The position numbers and the translations under genes were made by a program. From JBFHIJ01 sp041596515 (GTDB lineage Bacteria > Bacteroidota > Ignavibacteria > Kapaibacteriales > UBA2268), in the NCBI GenBank assembly GCA_041596515.1, contig JBFHIJ010000004.1:62001-126000 (forward strand): DNA of 64,000 bases. Reading direction: 5' to 3'. The notes beneath the pieces are model-generated. The model ran no database searches and was not told the origin of the DNA. It was given only the letters and a program-made list of their open reading frames with translations. Of this stretch, positions 18,513 through 27,814 are shown in pieces (the first letter of the stretch is position 1; each line of letters starts with the position of its first letter).

Positions 18513-19769
18513 ATGATTCAAGCGATAAGAGGAACAAAAGATATATTGCCAAGTGAAATTGAGAATTGGTATTTTTTAGAAAATATTTTTAGATCTGTAT
18601 CTGATACTTTTGGCTATAAAGAACTTAAAACACCAATATTTGAAAAAACTGAAGTATTTTCGAGAGGAATTGGTGATGGAACTGATATAGTAAATAAAGA
18701 AATGTATACGTTTGATGATAGAGGTGGAGAATCATTAACTCTTAGGCCTGAGGCGACTGCTGCATTAGTTAGAAGTGTTATTCAAAATAAATTAGCGAAT
18801 GCAGGAACTGCTCAAAAATTTTGGTACTTTGGGCCATTTTTTCGATATGAAAGACCTCAAAAGGGAAGGCTTAGACAATTTCACCAATATGGTGCTGAAT
18901 GTTTAGCTACCGATAAACCGGAATCAGATGTAGAAGTGATTTTATTAGCGAACTCAATCATTAAAAAAGCCGGTATTAGCGACTATAAATTATTATTAAA
19001 TTCCTTAGGGAATGATAGTTCTCGAGCAGAATACAGAAAAGCTCTTATAGAATATTTAGAAAATAAAAAAGAGCAATTATCTGAAGATAGCCAAAGCAGA
19101 TTACAGATTAACCCTCTGAGAGTTTTGGATTCGAAAGATAAACGTGATATTGATATAGTTAAAGATGCACCGATTCTTTCAAATTATTTTGATGAAGAAA
19201 GCAAAAATCACTTTACAATTGTGACTTCTATGCTTGATAACTTAGGCGTACAGTACGAAATATCACCTAAATTAGTACGAGGCTTAGACTACTATTCGCA
19301 TACTGTTTTTGAATTTCAGAGCTCTGCTTTGGGTGCTCAGGATTCATTTGGCGGTGGCGGTAGATATAACAAACTATTTTCTGAATTAGGTGGCAAAGAC
19401 ACGCCTGCTGTTGGTTTTGCTTTTGGTGTAGAAAGATTGTTGTTGATATTAGAAGAGTTAAAATTACTTCCTGAAGCAAAAACAGATTGTGATATTTTCA
19501 TCGTGGCCGCCGGTGATGGTATTCAAAATTATTCTTTCAAAATTGCTCAGGAATTGCGGGATTCAGGTTTAAGAGTTGCAGTAGATTTAAACGATAGATC
19601 AATGAAAGCTCAAATGAGGGCTTCAAATAAATCCGGTGCAATTTTTACTATTTTAATTGGTGAAGATGAGCTAAATAACAATACTGTTACTATAAAAAAC
19701 ATGGGCGACAGCACTCAAGTAAATATAGCATACAACGAATTGTCCAATTTTACATTTAATATTGCATAA
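18513..19769 (+). CDS. hisS: Histidyl-tRNA synthetase
   Basis: A 418-residue class II synthetase. Motif 1 and 2 segments are clear (RPEATAALVR, FRYERPQKGRLRQFHQ). The histidine-specific loops are VRGLDYYSHTVFEF and GGGGRYNKL, motif 3 is AVGFAFGVERLLL, and an anticodon-binding alpha/beta domain (about 325-418) follows. It charges tRNA-His in the cytosol. Length and motifs are complete. It starts 12 bases after the T9SS protein and is followed after 2 bases by a histidine kinase gene, so all three are likely on one transcript. Confidence 0.97.
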   Translation: MIQAIRGTKDILPSEIENWYFLENIFRSVSDTFGYKELKTPIFEKTEVFSRGIGDGTDIVNKEMYTFDDRGGESLTLRPEATAALVRSVIQNKLANAGTAQKFWYFGPFFRYERPQKGRLRQFHQYGAECLATDKPESDVEVILLANSIIKKAGISDYKLLLNSLGNDSSRAEYRKALIEYLENKKEQLSEDSQSRLQINPLRVLDSKDKRDIDIVKDAPILSNYFDEESKNHFTIVTSMLDNLGVQYEISPKLVRGLDYYSHTVFEFQSSALGAQDSFGGGGRYNKLFSELGGKDTPAVGFAFGVERLLLILEELKLLPEAKTDCDIFIVAAGDGIQNYSFKIAQELRDSGLRVAVDLNDRSMKAQMRASNKSGAIFTILIGEDELNNNTVTIKNMGDSTQVNIAYNELSNFTFNIA

Positions 19770-19771
19770 AT

Positions 19772-21058
19772 ATGGCTTATAGAAGCAGAGAAAAGTTTTT
19801 CGAGAATATATCGAAACCATTAGCAAAATGGCAAATAAAATTATTATTTGCCATTTTGGCGTTTTCAATAATTTTAGGAGTCATACTTTTTACTCAATCA
19901 TTAGTAAAAGAGTTAGTCGATAGAGAAAAAAAGACATTACAACTCTATGCAAAAATAAATGAAGATTTTAATAACAGGATATTATCTAATCAAGAAACAG
20001 ATTACTTATATTTTATGTTAGATAATATCATAGAAACTATCAACTTTCCTATAATTGCAACTGATTCAGATGATAAACCTCAAGAGTCATTTGAAGCATA
20101 TACTCTTAATCTGGGAATTGATTTTTCAAAGCCATTAGAAGAACAAAGAAAAATAGTAAACTCAATTTTACAAGAAATGAAAGAAGACTATAAACCCATT
20201 ATTATACATGGTCAAAACAACGAAGTGTTACTTAAGTTTTATTATGCACATTCACCAATAATTGACCAATTACGATATTTTCCATTAATTGCAATGGTTG
20301 CAGTAGCCTCTTTTATATTGATAGGGTATTTTGCATTTTCCGGAATTAGAAGAACTGAGGAATCCAAAGTATGGGTGGGCATGGCTAAAGAAGCTGCTCA
20401 TCAGCTTGGGACACCTCTATCGAGCCTATTAGCATGGATAGAGATATTAAAGTATAATAACGAAGATCCATCTTATGTTTCTGAAATAATAGGCGAAATG
20501 GAGCATGACCTTACACGTTTAAATACTATAACAACACGATTTTCAAAAATTGGCTCTCAACCTGAAAAAGAACTGACAAATGTATCGGAACTTATTGAAA
20601 ATGTATGTAAGTATTATGAAGTAAGGTTACCAAATGTGTCAAAGAAAATTGAAATAATTAGAGATTTACAAGAATCATATATTGCGTTGGTCAATAGAGA
20701 TTTGTTTGAGTGGGTGATAGAAAACTTGCTTAAAAATGCAACAGAAGCTATAGAAAGAGAAATAGGCAATATTTATATTTATATGAGAGCAAATACAGAC
20801 CAAAAAATATTTATATATGTGAGAGATACAGGTAAGGGTATGAATAATCAACTTAAACGTATGATTTTCGTGCCAGGGTATACAACTAAAAAACGCGGCT
20901 GGGGCTTAGGTCTGAGTTTAGTAAAAAGGATTGTAGAAGATTACCATAAAGGTAAAATTTATATAAAAGAAAGCAACCCCGGCAAAGGAACTACATTTGC
21001 TATCGAATTACCTATGAATAGAGACATTAATAATAGGATTCGTCGATCCACTTTTTAA
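19772..21058 (+). CDS. Membrane sensor histidine kinase
   Basis: 428 residues. Two transmembrane helices (about 23-41 and 169-188) flank a periplasmic sensor domain of about 125 residues that I do not recognise. There is no obvious HAMP; a short linker leads to an H-box with His210 (KEAAHQLGTPLSS), then N (NLLKNATEA), G1 (DTGKGM) and G2 (GWGLGLSLVKRIV) boxes of the HATPase domain. The AAHQLGTP variant of the H-box is common in Bacteroidota kinases. No response regulator is adjacent. Its last 32 bases overlap the convergent lipoprotein gene, and it follows hisS after 2 bases. Confidence 0.9.
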   Translation: MAYRSREKFFENISKPLAKWQIKLLFAILAFSIILGVILFTQSLVKELVDREKKTLQLYAKINEDFNNRILSNQETDYLYFMLDNIIETINFPIIATDSDDKPQESFEAYTLNLGIDFSKPLEEQRKIVNSILQEMKEDYKPIIIHGQNNEVLLKFYYAHSPIIDQLRYFPLIAMVAVASFILIGYFAFSGIRRTEESKVWVGMAKEAAHQLGTPLSSLLAWIEILKYNNEDPSYVSEIIGEMEHDLTRLNTITTRFSKIGSQPEKELTNVSELIENVCKYYEVRLPNVSKKIEIIRDLQESYIALVNRDLFEWVIENLLKNATEAIEREIGNIYIYMRANTDQKIFIYVRDTGKGMNNQLKRMIFVPGYTTKKRGWGLGLSLVKRIVEDYHKGKIYIKESNPGKGTTFAIELPMNRDINNRIRRSTF

Positions 21059-21530
21059 TTTTCCAGATTTCCATTTCATTTTCTCGAGTTAGAGTAAAGA
21101 TGACTTTGCCATAGAGATAAACTTTGTCTTGCTCGGAAAATGTTACGGAAAGCGTAAATCCTCTGGATATATCTTGCTGAGTAGAGTCGCCAACAGAGAC
21201 TAACACATCGTCCCAAATCAGATTTAAATTCTCTGTACCATTGAAAAGATTATTTGTAGAAACCATATCTTCAGATCTGCCCCAAGATTTATTAAGATCC
21301 GGAGACTCAGGGTTTTTATAAATAAAGGTAAAATCGTTAGCTAATAACTTACCATAAACAAGAGTATCTTTAAAAATATAGGAATATTTAAAATTAGCAA
21401 ATACACCATCTATTGTTTTTTGATCACCCAGGATATCTGACGAATTTTCTTGATCTTTAATACCGGGTGCAAAAGGATTGGTGCATGCGAGGATAAAACA
21501 AGCTAAGAATATAAAATTTAGATACTTCAT
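21027..21530 (-). CDS. Lipoprotein of unknown function (A)
   Basis: 167 residues. A lipobox signal peptide ends at Cys16 (FILACTN), so the product is a lipid-anchored envelope protein. The mature part is beta-rich and ends in MEIWKIKKWIDE. The alternation of short helix then antiparallel strands closing with a W-K-I/V-x-x-W motif suggests an NTF2/SnoaL-like fold, but this is inference. It is 4 bases downstream of a second lipoprotein with a comparable ending, and downstream of recR and ybaB. Its 3' end overlaps the kinase gene on the other strand by 32 bases. Confidence 0.6.
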   Translation of the reverse strand: MKYLNFIFLACFILACTNPFAPGIKDQENSSDILGDQKTIDGVFANFKYSYIFKDTLVYGKLLANDFTFIYKNPESPDLNKSWGRSEDMVSTNNLFNGTENLNLIWDDVLVSVGDSTQQDISRGFTLSVTFSEQDKVYLYGKVIFTLTRENEMEIWKIKKWIDESYY

Positions 21531-21534
21531 TTGG

Positions 21535-22110
21535 TTAACTCGTTGCTTTTAAATTACTCCAAGATTCAAATCCTTCTTTGGAGATGTCCTTCCATGTATA
21601 TACAAACCATAAACCATTTAGTTTGTTTTTTATTATAATAAACTGAAGTTTTCCTTGGTAGATAGATTCTTCTGAAGAAACATTCGCAGGTATATTTAAA
21701 GAATAATCAGAAGTAAAAGAAATAGAATCCGGGCTTAAGGATTCATAATTCAAATCAGCAAGTGATAGTTTTGGTGTTAATCCACTTTCCAAAGAGGCAA
21801 TCTCTGTAGTAAAATATCTTTTCTCTTCAGCTAAATCCCAATTTGAAAAAATATCTGTAAACGAAGCCAACATTTCAGCGGTAGGATTAAAAATAAAACT
21901 AGGTAAGCTGGGATCGTTCACAAAGCAAGACAAATAATTATCTGTATTTTTCTCAGCTATAGCTTGCATCACATTTTGAATCACAAGACTGTAAGTCGTA
22001 GGAGGAATAAAACTACTAATACCAGAAGAGGGTTCTTCGGGGTCTCTTGGTTCGAAAACCCCACAAGAACAAATCATGATTAATAATATCAGAGTATAAA
22101 CTTTCCTCAT
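21535..22110 (-). CDS. Lipoprotein of unknown function (B)
   Basis: 191 residues with a lipoprotein signal peptide (lipobox ICSC, Cys16) followed by a Pro/Ser-rich linker. The mature domain has an N-terminal helix with 'AIAEKNTDNYLSCF', typical of NTF2-like domains. It closes with strands containing LNGLWFVYTWKDIS, parallel to the end of lipoprotein A. The two are probably related lipid-anchored NTF2-like proteins of the envelope, function unknown. Its ATG overlaps the recR stop by 4 bases, which implies translational coupling. Confidence 0.6.
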   Translation of the reverse strand: MRKVYTLILLIMICSCGVFEPRDPEEPSSGISSFIPPTTYSLVIQNVMQAIAEKNTDNYLSCFVNDPSLPSFIFNPTAEMLASFTDIFSNWDLAEEKRYFTTEIASLESGLTPKLSLADLNYESLSPDSISFTSDYSLNIPANVSSEESIYQGKLQFIIIKNKLNGLWFVYTWKDISKEGFESWSNLKATS

Positions 22111-22700
22111 ATGAATATCCTACTCTCTAAGGCTTTCGAAAGAGTAGCTTCGTCAGAATATTCTATAGCTCCACCCATAGGTAAGCCACTTGCTAATCTA
22201 CTTACTTTTATGTCCAAAGTTTTTATCATTTTAGAAATGTATTGCATGGTAACCTCACCTTCAACGCTAGGGTTAATAGCCAAAATTACTTCATCAATAT
22301 TATTTAATCTACTTAGCAACTCTTTTATTTTTATATCTTCGGGTCCAATTCCATCTAAAGGATTTAAAATTCCGTGCAAGACGTGATATAATCCATAAAA
22401 CTCATTAGTTCTTTCAATAGCCAAAACATCATTTGGATCTTCTACTACGCAAATTACATTATTTTGTCTTTTATGTGAACTGCATATCGGGCAGGGATCT
22501 TGTTCTGTGTAATTTAAACAAACAGAACAAAATTTTACGTGCTGCATCATAGATACCATAGAATTTGCAAACTTATCTACATATTCAGGTGGTTGTCTTA
22601 AAATATGATATGTCAGTCTTTGAGCAGTTTTCCTGCCAATAGAAGGCAATGATGCAAATAAATCAATCACTTTATTTATAGATTCAGAAGAATATTGCAT
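22107..22700 (-). CDS. recR: Recombination mediator RecR
   Basis: 197 residues, full length. An N-terminal helix-hairpin-helix (LPSIGRKTAQRL, 18-29), a C4 zinc finger (Cys58, Cys61, Cys70, Cys73) and a TOPRIM domain starting at VVEDPNDVLAIE are all present. RecR with RecO or RecF loads RecA onto SSB-coated gaps. It lies 10 bases downstream of ybaB, the conserved ybaB-recR arrangement, and is coupled to two lipoprotein genes downstream. Confidence 0.97.
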   Translation of the reverse strand: MQYSSESINKVIDLFASLPSIGRKTAQRLTYHILRQPPEYVDKFANSMVSMMQHVKFCSVCLNYTEQDPCPICSSHKRQNNVICVVEDPNDVLAIERTNEFYGLYHVLHGILNPLDGIGPEDIKIKELLSRLNNIDEVILAINPSVEGEVTMQYISKMIKTLDIKVSRLASGLPMGGAIEYSDEATLSKALESRIFI

Positions 22701-22710
22701 TTATAAAGAC

Positions 22711-23031
22711 CTATAGATTTAATCCGGGTATTTTAGGTAGCATTCCTGAGAGTCCGCCCATTTGATTAGAAGCTAAATCTTTTGCTTCTTTGTTTGCTTT
22801 ATTAATTGCAGCTACAATCAAATCTTCAAGCATTTCTACATCTCTAGGGTCAACAGCTTCTTTCGCTATTTTAATTGATTTTATGTCTTGAGCACCATTC
22901 ATAGTAACAGTAACCATACCACCACCAGCTTCAGCAGTAATAATTTTAGCTTCTACTTCCTTTTTAACTCTTTCCATTTCTTCTTGCATTTTTTGAGCCT
23001 GCGCTAGCATGCTTTGCATATCAAATTGCAT
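22711..23031 (-). CDS. ybaB: YbaB/EbfC nucleoid-associated protein
   Basis: 106 residues. It has an N-terminal helical segment rich in Gln/Met/Glu (MLAQAQKMQEEMERVKKEVEA), a central GGGMVTVTMNG strand region and a C-terminal helix, the usual YbaB/EbfC dimer architecture that binds DNA without strong specificity. The ATG at 23031 is preceded by GAGG at about 6 bases and replaces an in-frame TTG at 23043. A TATATTTG -7-like element lies at 23068-23075 on the minus strand. First gene of the ybaB-recR-lipoprotein unit. Confidence 0.95.
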   Translation of the reverse strand: MQFDMQSMLAQAQKMQEEMERVKKEVEAKIITAEAGGGMVTVTMNGAQDIKSIKIAKEAVDPRDVEMLEDLIVAAINKANKEAKDLASNQMGGLSGMLPKIPGLNL

Positions 23032-23067
23032 TTTTAACCTCAAAGATTTATTTAAATATCAAGATAA

Positions 23068-23075
23068 CAAATATA
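23068..23075 (-). promoter_or_regulatory. Candidate -7 element of the ybaB-recR unit (TATATTTG)
   Basis: Exact match to TAnnTTTG on the minus strand, 37 bases upstream of the ybaB start. The nearest upstream TTG (23100-23102) is 24 bases away, slightly long. Confidence 0.3.
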
Positions 23076-23207
23076 AGTATTTTACAATAAAAAAAATTTC
23101 AAAGAATAATACAAATTCGAATTTAAAGATGCAAAATTGAAACAAAAATTGTATTTTATTCGTTACCTTAATTGGCTATACATTCAATTATAATAGAGGA
23201 AAGTAAA

Positions 23208-23894
23208 ATGGGAATTTTTAGTAGAATAGCTGATGTTTTTAAAGCAAATGTAAATGATGCTTTAGACAGAGCTGAAGATCCTGAAAAAATGATAAAACAA
23301 ATGGTTATTGAGATGGAAGAGTCTGTCAATAAAGCCACTTTATCTGTTGCACAAGCCGTAGCTAATGAAAAATCCCTTGAACGTAAACTTTCTAAAGCTG
23401 ATAAAGAACGTTCAGATTGGGAGCAAAAAGCAATGCAAGCTTTACAATCTAATAGAGAAGATTTGGCTAAAGCAGCTTTAGAAAAAAAATCTATTGCTGA
23501 GAGAAATTTTAATGATTTGCAGCCACTTCAACAATCTGCAAAAGTTACTGCTGATAAATTAAGAGAACAGCTTAATAATTTGAAAAGGAAATTAGACGAA
23601 GCCAGATCGCGTCAAAGCACGTTGATTGCACGCTCGCAAGCTGCTAAAGCTCAGAAACAAATTGCACAATCTATGGGTGGTGTAGGATCGGATGCCTTTG
23701 GAAAATTTGATAAATTCGAAGATAAAATAGACAAATTAGAAGCAGAAGCAGAAGCTTTCGAATCATTAGACAGTGGTAGTTCATCTTTAGATCAAGAATT
23801 CAAAGAACTGGAAAGTTCTACTGCAGTAGATAGTGATTTGCTAGCTTTAAAGGCAAAAATGGGTCTTTTGAATGATTCTCAAAAATCAGAATAG
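23208..23894 (+). CDS. pspA: PspA/IM30 family membrane-stress protein
   Basis: 228 residues, almost entirely long alpha-helix and coiled coil. The canonical start MGIFSRIADVFKANVNDALD is followed by an EDPEKMI motif; helices with heptad K/E/A/L content run from about 25 to 225. PspA/Vipp1 proteins are bacterial ESCRT-III relatives that oligomerise on the inner membrane under stress. The ATG at 23208 has an AGAGGAAAG ribosome site and beats an upstream TTG. No PspF/PspBC genes are nearby; the YbjN-like gene immediately downstream is the only evident partner. Confidence 0.93.
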   Translation: MGIFSRIADVFKANVNDALDRAEDPEKMIKQMVIEMEESVNKATLSVAQAVANEKSLERKLSKADKERSDWEQKAMQALQSNREDLAKAALEKKSIAERNFNDLQPLQQSAKVTADKLREQLNNLKRKLDEARSRQSTLIARSQAAKAQKQIAQSMGGVGSDAFGKFDKFEDKIDKLEAEAEAFESLDSGSSSLDQEFKELESSTAVDSDLLALKAKMGLLNDSQKSE

Positions 23895-23904
23895 GAGTGT
23901 AAAA

Positions 23905-24393
23905 GTGGAAAATTCAATATTAAACAAAGAGGAAATGACAATGGAAAATACACCTCAAGAATTGATATATGCTACTATTCAAAAAGTAGAATCAATATTA
24001 AATGAAAAATATCCTGATCATATAAAATTTGAAGAAGGTCAATATGTTATCAATAGAGGTTCTACTCAAGTAATGGTACTGGTAAGACCTTTCACTGAAA
24101 AAGACACAGCTGTGGAGTGTATAGCAAATGTAGTTGCCGGTGCAAATATTACTTCAGAAATAATGAAGTTTTTACTTCGCAAAAATGCTGAAATACATTT
24201 TGGCTCTTTTGGATTATTATTTGACGATACTATTACTTTCAGTCACTGTATCACAGGGACTAACTTAGATTTCAATGAGTTAATTGTTTCGGTGAATTCA
24301 GTTGCAATTATTGCAGATTATTACGACGATGAAATAGTCAAGATTGCAGGCGGTAAAAGATCCGCTGATGCCTTAGAGCAAGACTTTGAGTAA
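23905..24393 (+). CDS. YbjN / type III secretion chaperone-like domain protein
   Basis: About 162 residues with a single alpha/beta domain whose strands (QVMVLVRPF, AVECIANVV) and later IHFGSFGLLFDD resemble the YbjN/Tir-chaperone-like fold. Cytosolic, no signal. Three starts are possible: GTG 23905 with AGGAG 7 bases upstream, or ATG 23935/23941 after GAGGAA; I report the first. It begins 10 bases after the pspA stop, so it is cotranscribed with pspA. Similar small chaperone-fold proteins recur next to PspA-like genes, which makes a role in membrane stress plausible but unproven. Confidence 0.65.
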   Translation: MENSILNKEEMTMENTPQELIYATIQKVESILNEKYPDHIKFEEGQYVINRGSTQVMVLVRPFTEKDTAVECIANVVAGANITSEIMKFLLRKNAEIHFGSFGLLFDDTITFSHCITGTNLDFNELIVSVNSVAIIADYYDDEIVKIAGGKRSADALEQDFE

Positions 24394-24410
24394 AATATGT
24401 AGTGCAAAAT

Positions 24411-24435
24411 AAAGAGGACTTAGTCCTCTTTTTTT
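24411..24435 (+). terminator. Bidirectional terminator between convergent genes
   Basis: An 8-bp stem AAAGAGGA/TCCTCTTT (24411-24418 with 24424-24431) with a T run on the right. The stop codon of the minus-strand OmpA gene lies in the loop region, so one hairpin serves both directions. Confidence 0.75.
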
Positions 24436-26333
24436 AGCTTTATCCGTATTGAGCGATTTAGAAATCTTCCAATCGGCGAAGAATTTAAGTATCTATAAGT
24501 ATCTTCTGTGACAAGAATGTTGATTTTCTTGTTTTTAGCTATATTTTGTATAAATGACTTGGCATTTTCAGCTCTTCGGGAAGTTAATTCCATATTTCGT
24601 TTATCTGATCCACTACTGTCAGCACTACCGGAAATAATAATAGTAATATTCTCTGGCAAAAAGTCTACCATCTCTTCTAATGTCGCTTTTGAATCATTTG
24701 AAAGCAACTCTGAATTATACTCAAAAGTCAAAACTGCAAGGAATTGGTCGACTTGAATATCTTTGTATTTTATAGGCATATTATTCTTTCTAAGAACTAT
24801 AGATGTATCAATCTTAATACTGTGTAGATAATCTATAGAATATTTTAAAGTATCATTATATTCTTCACTGGGTATAATATATTTTGAATATAATTCCTCA
24901 TTTGAGATACAAAAAGATTTATATAGGTCTAACACTTTTATTTTCTTAGGGAACATTATATCATTGGTGTCTAATTCAATTTTTGAATACCCAACTACAT
25001 TATCTTCGTAGTTTTTAGATACAAAATTGGTCAGTAGAACTCCATCAATATCAATATCTACCCTTTGATTTTCTTCAAAACCTGATGAGTAAGCTTCATT
25101 TGATTTAATTATTGAATTATGTAGTTTAATTCTGTCGGGGTCTATTCCATTATTAATAAAGAAAGTCTTAACAGATTTGATTCTATTATATATTAACAAC
25201 ATATCATTGTTTTCATCTCCTGAAGATATTGCAGAAAGAGCAATCTTAGCTTTAGGGTCACTGTTAAGAATTTCAATCACATCATATAGTATATTATGGT
25301 GCAGGTCAACGGGATTATCATAGGGTGTAAGAGTGGTATCTAAATTTAGATATTTATCCGGAATTATTGATGAGTTCGTTTCAAAAAAGATGCTACTAAT
25401 TTTTGGGCTATTACAAAGTAATTTGTAACCTTGTTCGATATGAAAATCTGTATATATTTTTTTAAACTTTATCGTTGGATTTAGTGAATCTCTAAAAATT
25501 GGTATTATGGTAGCAGAATCTAAAACAGGAGCTTTGGTTTGCGTTATATCGATTGATTGTATTTCTTCTTCAGACCTTAGAAACTCAAAATTGAAACCTA
25601 ATAGTAGATTTATTGAATAGTGTTGCCACTCAGTGTTTTGAACTATGTCAGTAAAACAATAATCGAATGATAATTCTTGAGTAAAATACTTATTGTCTCC
25701 GATAGTTAAGTAGTTTTGCAAGCCAACTATGAAACCTATTCCCGGTGAATATCTATTCTCTATTGTACCTGTAGCCATTTGATATTCTAAAACCTGTTGA
25801 CCATTTATATCTAATACATGACCGGAAGGAGAAACGGCTTCTTTTGTTTGGGTGTATTCACTATTGATAGGGAAATAAAAATATGCTGCAGAAATCAGTT
25901 TTAAAGGTCCATCAATAAAATTATTTGCAATTAAATATTTAAAACCAAAAGAAATTTCAATATTGTTTAGCTTAGCATCTAAATTATATCTATTTGTGAC
26001 ATCAATAAGCTTATCTTCAAAAGAATCATAAGTTCGAAGCAATTCATCATAGCTTAAATTGACAGACCTGTCAGCCAAAATCAATGCTGTAAATAACTCA
26101 AAATTATTCAATAGTCTATAGTTTAAGTCAATATTCCCTAGAAATCTAAAATTACTACTATTCTCATAAGTTCCGCAATTATAGATTCCGGGAAAGGAAT
26201 TAAAGTCAGCATTGTGATAATTGCATAGAGTACCAGCGGATAGTCCTAAGGAAAAAATATTTTTGTTATTATCATTAGAATTTGATATTGTTACACTCAA
26301 TAGAAAAAGCATTATTGGTAAGATAGTTTTCAA
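24420..26333 (-). CDS. Outer-membrane protein with barrel and two OmpA-like domains
   Basis: 637 residues: signal peptide, an N-terminal outer-membrane beta-barrel-like region (about 25-250), then two OmpA-like segments. The first (about 315-425) contains IFFETNSSIIPD and ends in NQRVDIDID. The second is C-terminal (about 525-637), with TFEYNSELLSND, ISGSADSSGSDKRNMELTSRRAENAKSF split over its core, and NRSIRIKL. These are the peptidoglycan-binding folds that anchor outer membrane to wall; the first is more diverged. The start appears to be TTG (26333), with AGGATG about 8 bases upstream. It is divergent from the FAD oxidase gene. Confidence 0.8.
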   Translation of the reverse strand: MKTILPIMLFLLSVTISNSNDNNKNIFSLGLSAGTLCNYHNADFNSFPGIYNCGTYENSSNFRFLGNIDLNYRLLNNFELFTALILADRSVNLSYDELLRTYDSFEDKLIDVTNRYNLDAKLNNIEISFGFKYLIANNFIDGPLKLISAAYFYFPINSEYTQTKEAVSPSGHVLDINGQQVLEYQMATGTIENRYSPGIGFIVGLQNYLTIGDNKYFTQELSFDYCFTDIVQNTEWQHYSINLLLGFNFEFLRSEEEIQSIDITQTKAPVLDSATIIPIFRDSLNPTIKFKKIYTDFHIEQGYKLLCNSPKISSIFFETNSSIIPDKYLNLDTTLTPYDNPVDLHHNILYDVIEILNSDPKAKIALSAISSGDENNDMLLIYNRIKSVKTFFINNGIDPDRIKLHNSIIKSNEAYSSGFEENQRVDIDIDGVLLTNFVSKNYEDNVVGYSKIELDTNDIMFPKKIKVLDLYKSFCISNEELYSKYIIPSEEYNDTLKYSIDYLHSIKIDTSIVLRKNNMPIKYKDIQVDQFLAVLTFEYNSELLSNDSKATLEEMVDFLPENITIIISGSADSSGSDKRNMELTSRRAENAKSFIQNIAKNKKINILVTEDTYRYLNSSPIGRFLNRSIRIKLKKED

Positions 26334-26383
26334 TTTTTGACATCCTAATTTGACTTTTGTTTCAAAATAAATATAATAAATAC

Positions 26384-27814
26384 ATGATAATTAAAAAAGA
26401 TAAAGATTTAATCTTAGACTACGAAAAGGATGCTTCCAACTTACATGGTACAGCTGAAAGCGTTTATATCCCTAATGACACGCAAGATATAGTAAAGGTC
26501 TTAAAATTTGCAGCAGAAAATAATAAAACTATCGCAGTGTCAGGTAGTCGGACAGGATTAACAGGTGGTTGCGTGCCGGAAAATGATATTGTTATATCAT
26601 TAGAAGGAATGAATAAAATTATAGAGATAAATGAGACAGAAATGTATGCATGGGTTCAAGCGGGTGTTATAATAGCTGATTTTCATGAAGAACTTGACAA
26701 ACATGGGCTATATTATCCACCTAATCCAACTGAAACTAACAGTAGCATAGGTGGAAATGTTGCTAATAATGCAAGTGGTTCCAGAGCTTTTAAGTATGGA
26801 AATACCAGGCCATTTGTTCAGGAAATGGAAGTAGTATTAAGTAATGGAGAAGTTGTTCATTTAACAGGTAACATCCAAAATGATGTATATAGTCTCAGAA
26901 CTAAAAATCAAGAATACTCTTTTGAAATTCGTAATGTCAAAATACCACATAAAAAAAACAGTGCTGGTTACTACTCAAGAAAAGGAATGCGTGATTTAGA
27001 TTTATTTATAGGTTCGGAAGGAACATTGGGAATTGTAACTAAAGTCAAAGTAAAATTGATACCTAAGCCGAATTTTAAAGTATCGCTACTTGCTTTTTTT
27101 GCTGATTATAACAATATGTTTGACTTCGTAAAAATAGCTCGTGATTTATCGGTTAATGACTCTTCTCTCCTAGATACTAATTTGATAGAATTTTTAGATT
27201 GCACTGCTTTGGAAGTGTCTGAAACTGACTACCCAAAAGAAGCAGTCGGGGCGATATGGATTGAACAATATAGCGATACTGAGGAATTAAAAGATATTAT
27301 CCTTGGTAAGTGGTACAATTTGATTTCCCAATATACCTGTTTAGTAGATGAAACATTTTTGGCATACGATGCCATAACCGAGAGAAAAATCACTGAACTC
27401 AGACATAAAGTCCCATTAGGAGTAACTGAGTATATTGCTCAGCATGGATTTAGTAAAATGGGTACGGACACTGCAGTGGGGGATGAGTACGCAAAAGACT
27501 TATTTGATTATGGATGCAAAGTATGCAAAGACAGAAACATTAAGCACGTTGTTTGGGGACATATTGGTAACTCTCACTTTCATATAAATGTATTGCCTTC
27601 TACGCAAGAAGAATATGACAAAGCAGTTGAAGCATTTAACTTAATATTGGATAAATCATTAGACTTCGGAGGTACAATTTCGGGAGAACATGGTATTGGG
27701 AAAATTAAAAAATATCATTTTCACAAAATGTACAAAAATGAACTTGAATATTTTAAGTCCATAAAGTCTATACTAGATCCCAATATAATGTTAGGTAATG
27801 GTAATTTATTTTAA
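26384..27814 (+). CDS. FAD-linked oxidase, GlcD / D-lactate dehydrogenase type
   Basis: 476 residues. It has an FAD-binding PCMH domain with SGSRTGLTGG (53-62) and an NPTETNSSIGGNVANNASG segment, then LDLFIGSEGTLGIVTKVKVKL. The C-terminal FAD-oxidase domain carries WGHIGNSHFHIN and SGEHGIGKIK. These proteins oxidise D-2-hydroxy acids (D-lactate, glycolate, 2-hydroxyglutarate) and pass electrons to quinone or a partner protein. No Fe-S subunit is fused or adjacent, and the substrate cannot be fixed. ATG 26384 replaces an upstream TTG. Its 3' end overlaps the convergent kinase gene by 9 bases. Confidence 0.9.
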   Translation: MIIKKDKDLILDYEKDASNLHGTAESVYIPNDTQDIVKVLKFAAENNKTIAVSGSRTGLTGGCVPENDIVISLEGMNKIIEINETEMYAWVQAGVIIADFHEELDKHGLYYPPNPTETNSSIGGNVANNASGSRAFKYGNTRPFVQEMEVVLSNGEVVHLTGNIQNDVYSLRTKNQEYSFEIRNVKIPHKKNSAGYYSRKGMRDLDLFIGSEGTLGIVTKVKVKLIPKPNFKVSLLAFFADYNNMFDFVKIARDLSVNDSSLLDTNLIEFLDCTALEVSETDYPKEAVGAIWIEQYSDTEELKDIILGKWYNLISQYTCLVDETFLAYDAITERKITELRHKVPLGVTEYIAQHGFSKMGTDTAVGDEYAKDLFDYGCKVCKDRNIKHVVWGHIGNSHFHINVLPSTQEEYDKAVEAFNLILDKSLDFGGTISGEHGIGKIKKYHFHKMYKNELEYFKSIKSILDPNIMLGNGNLF

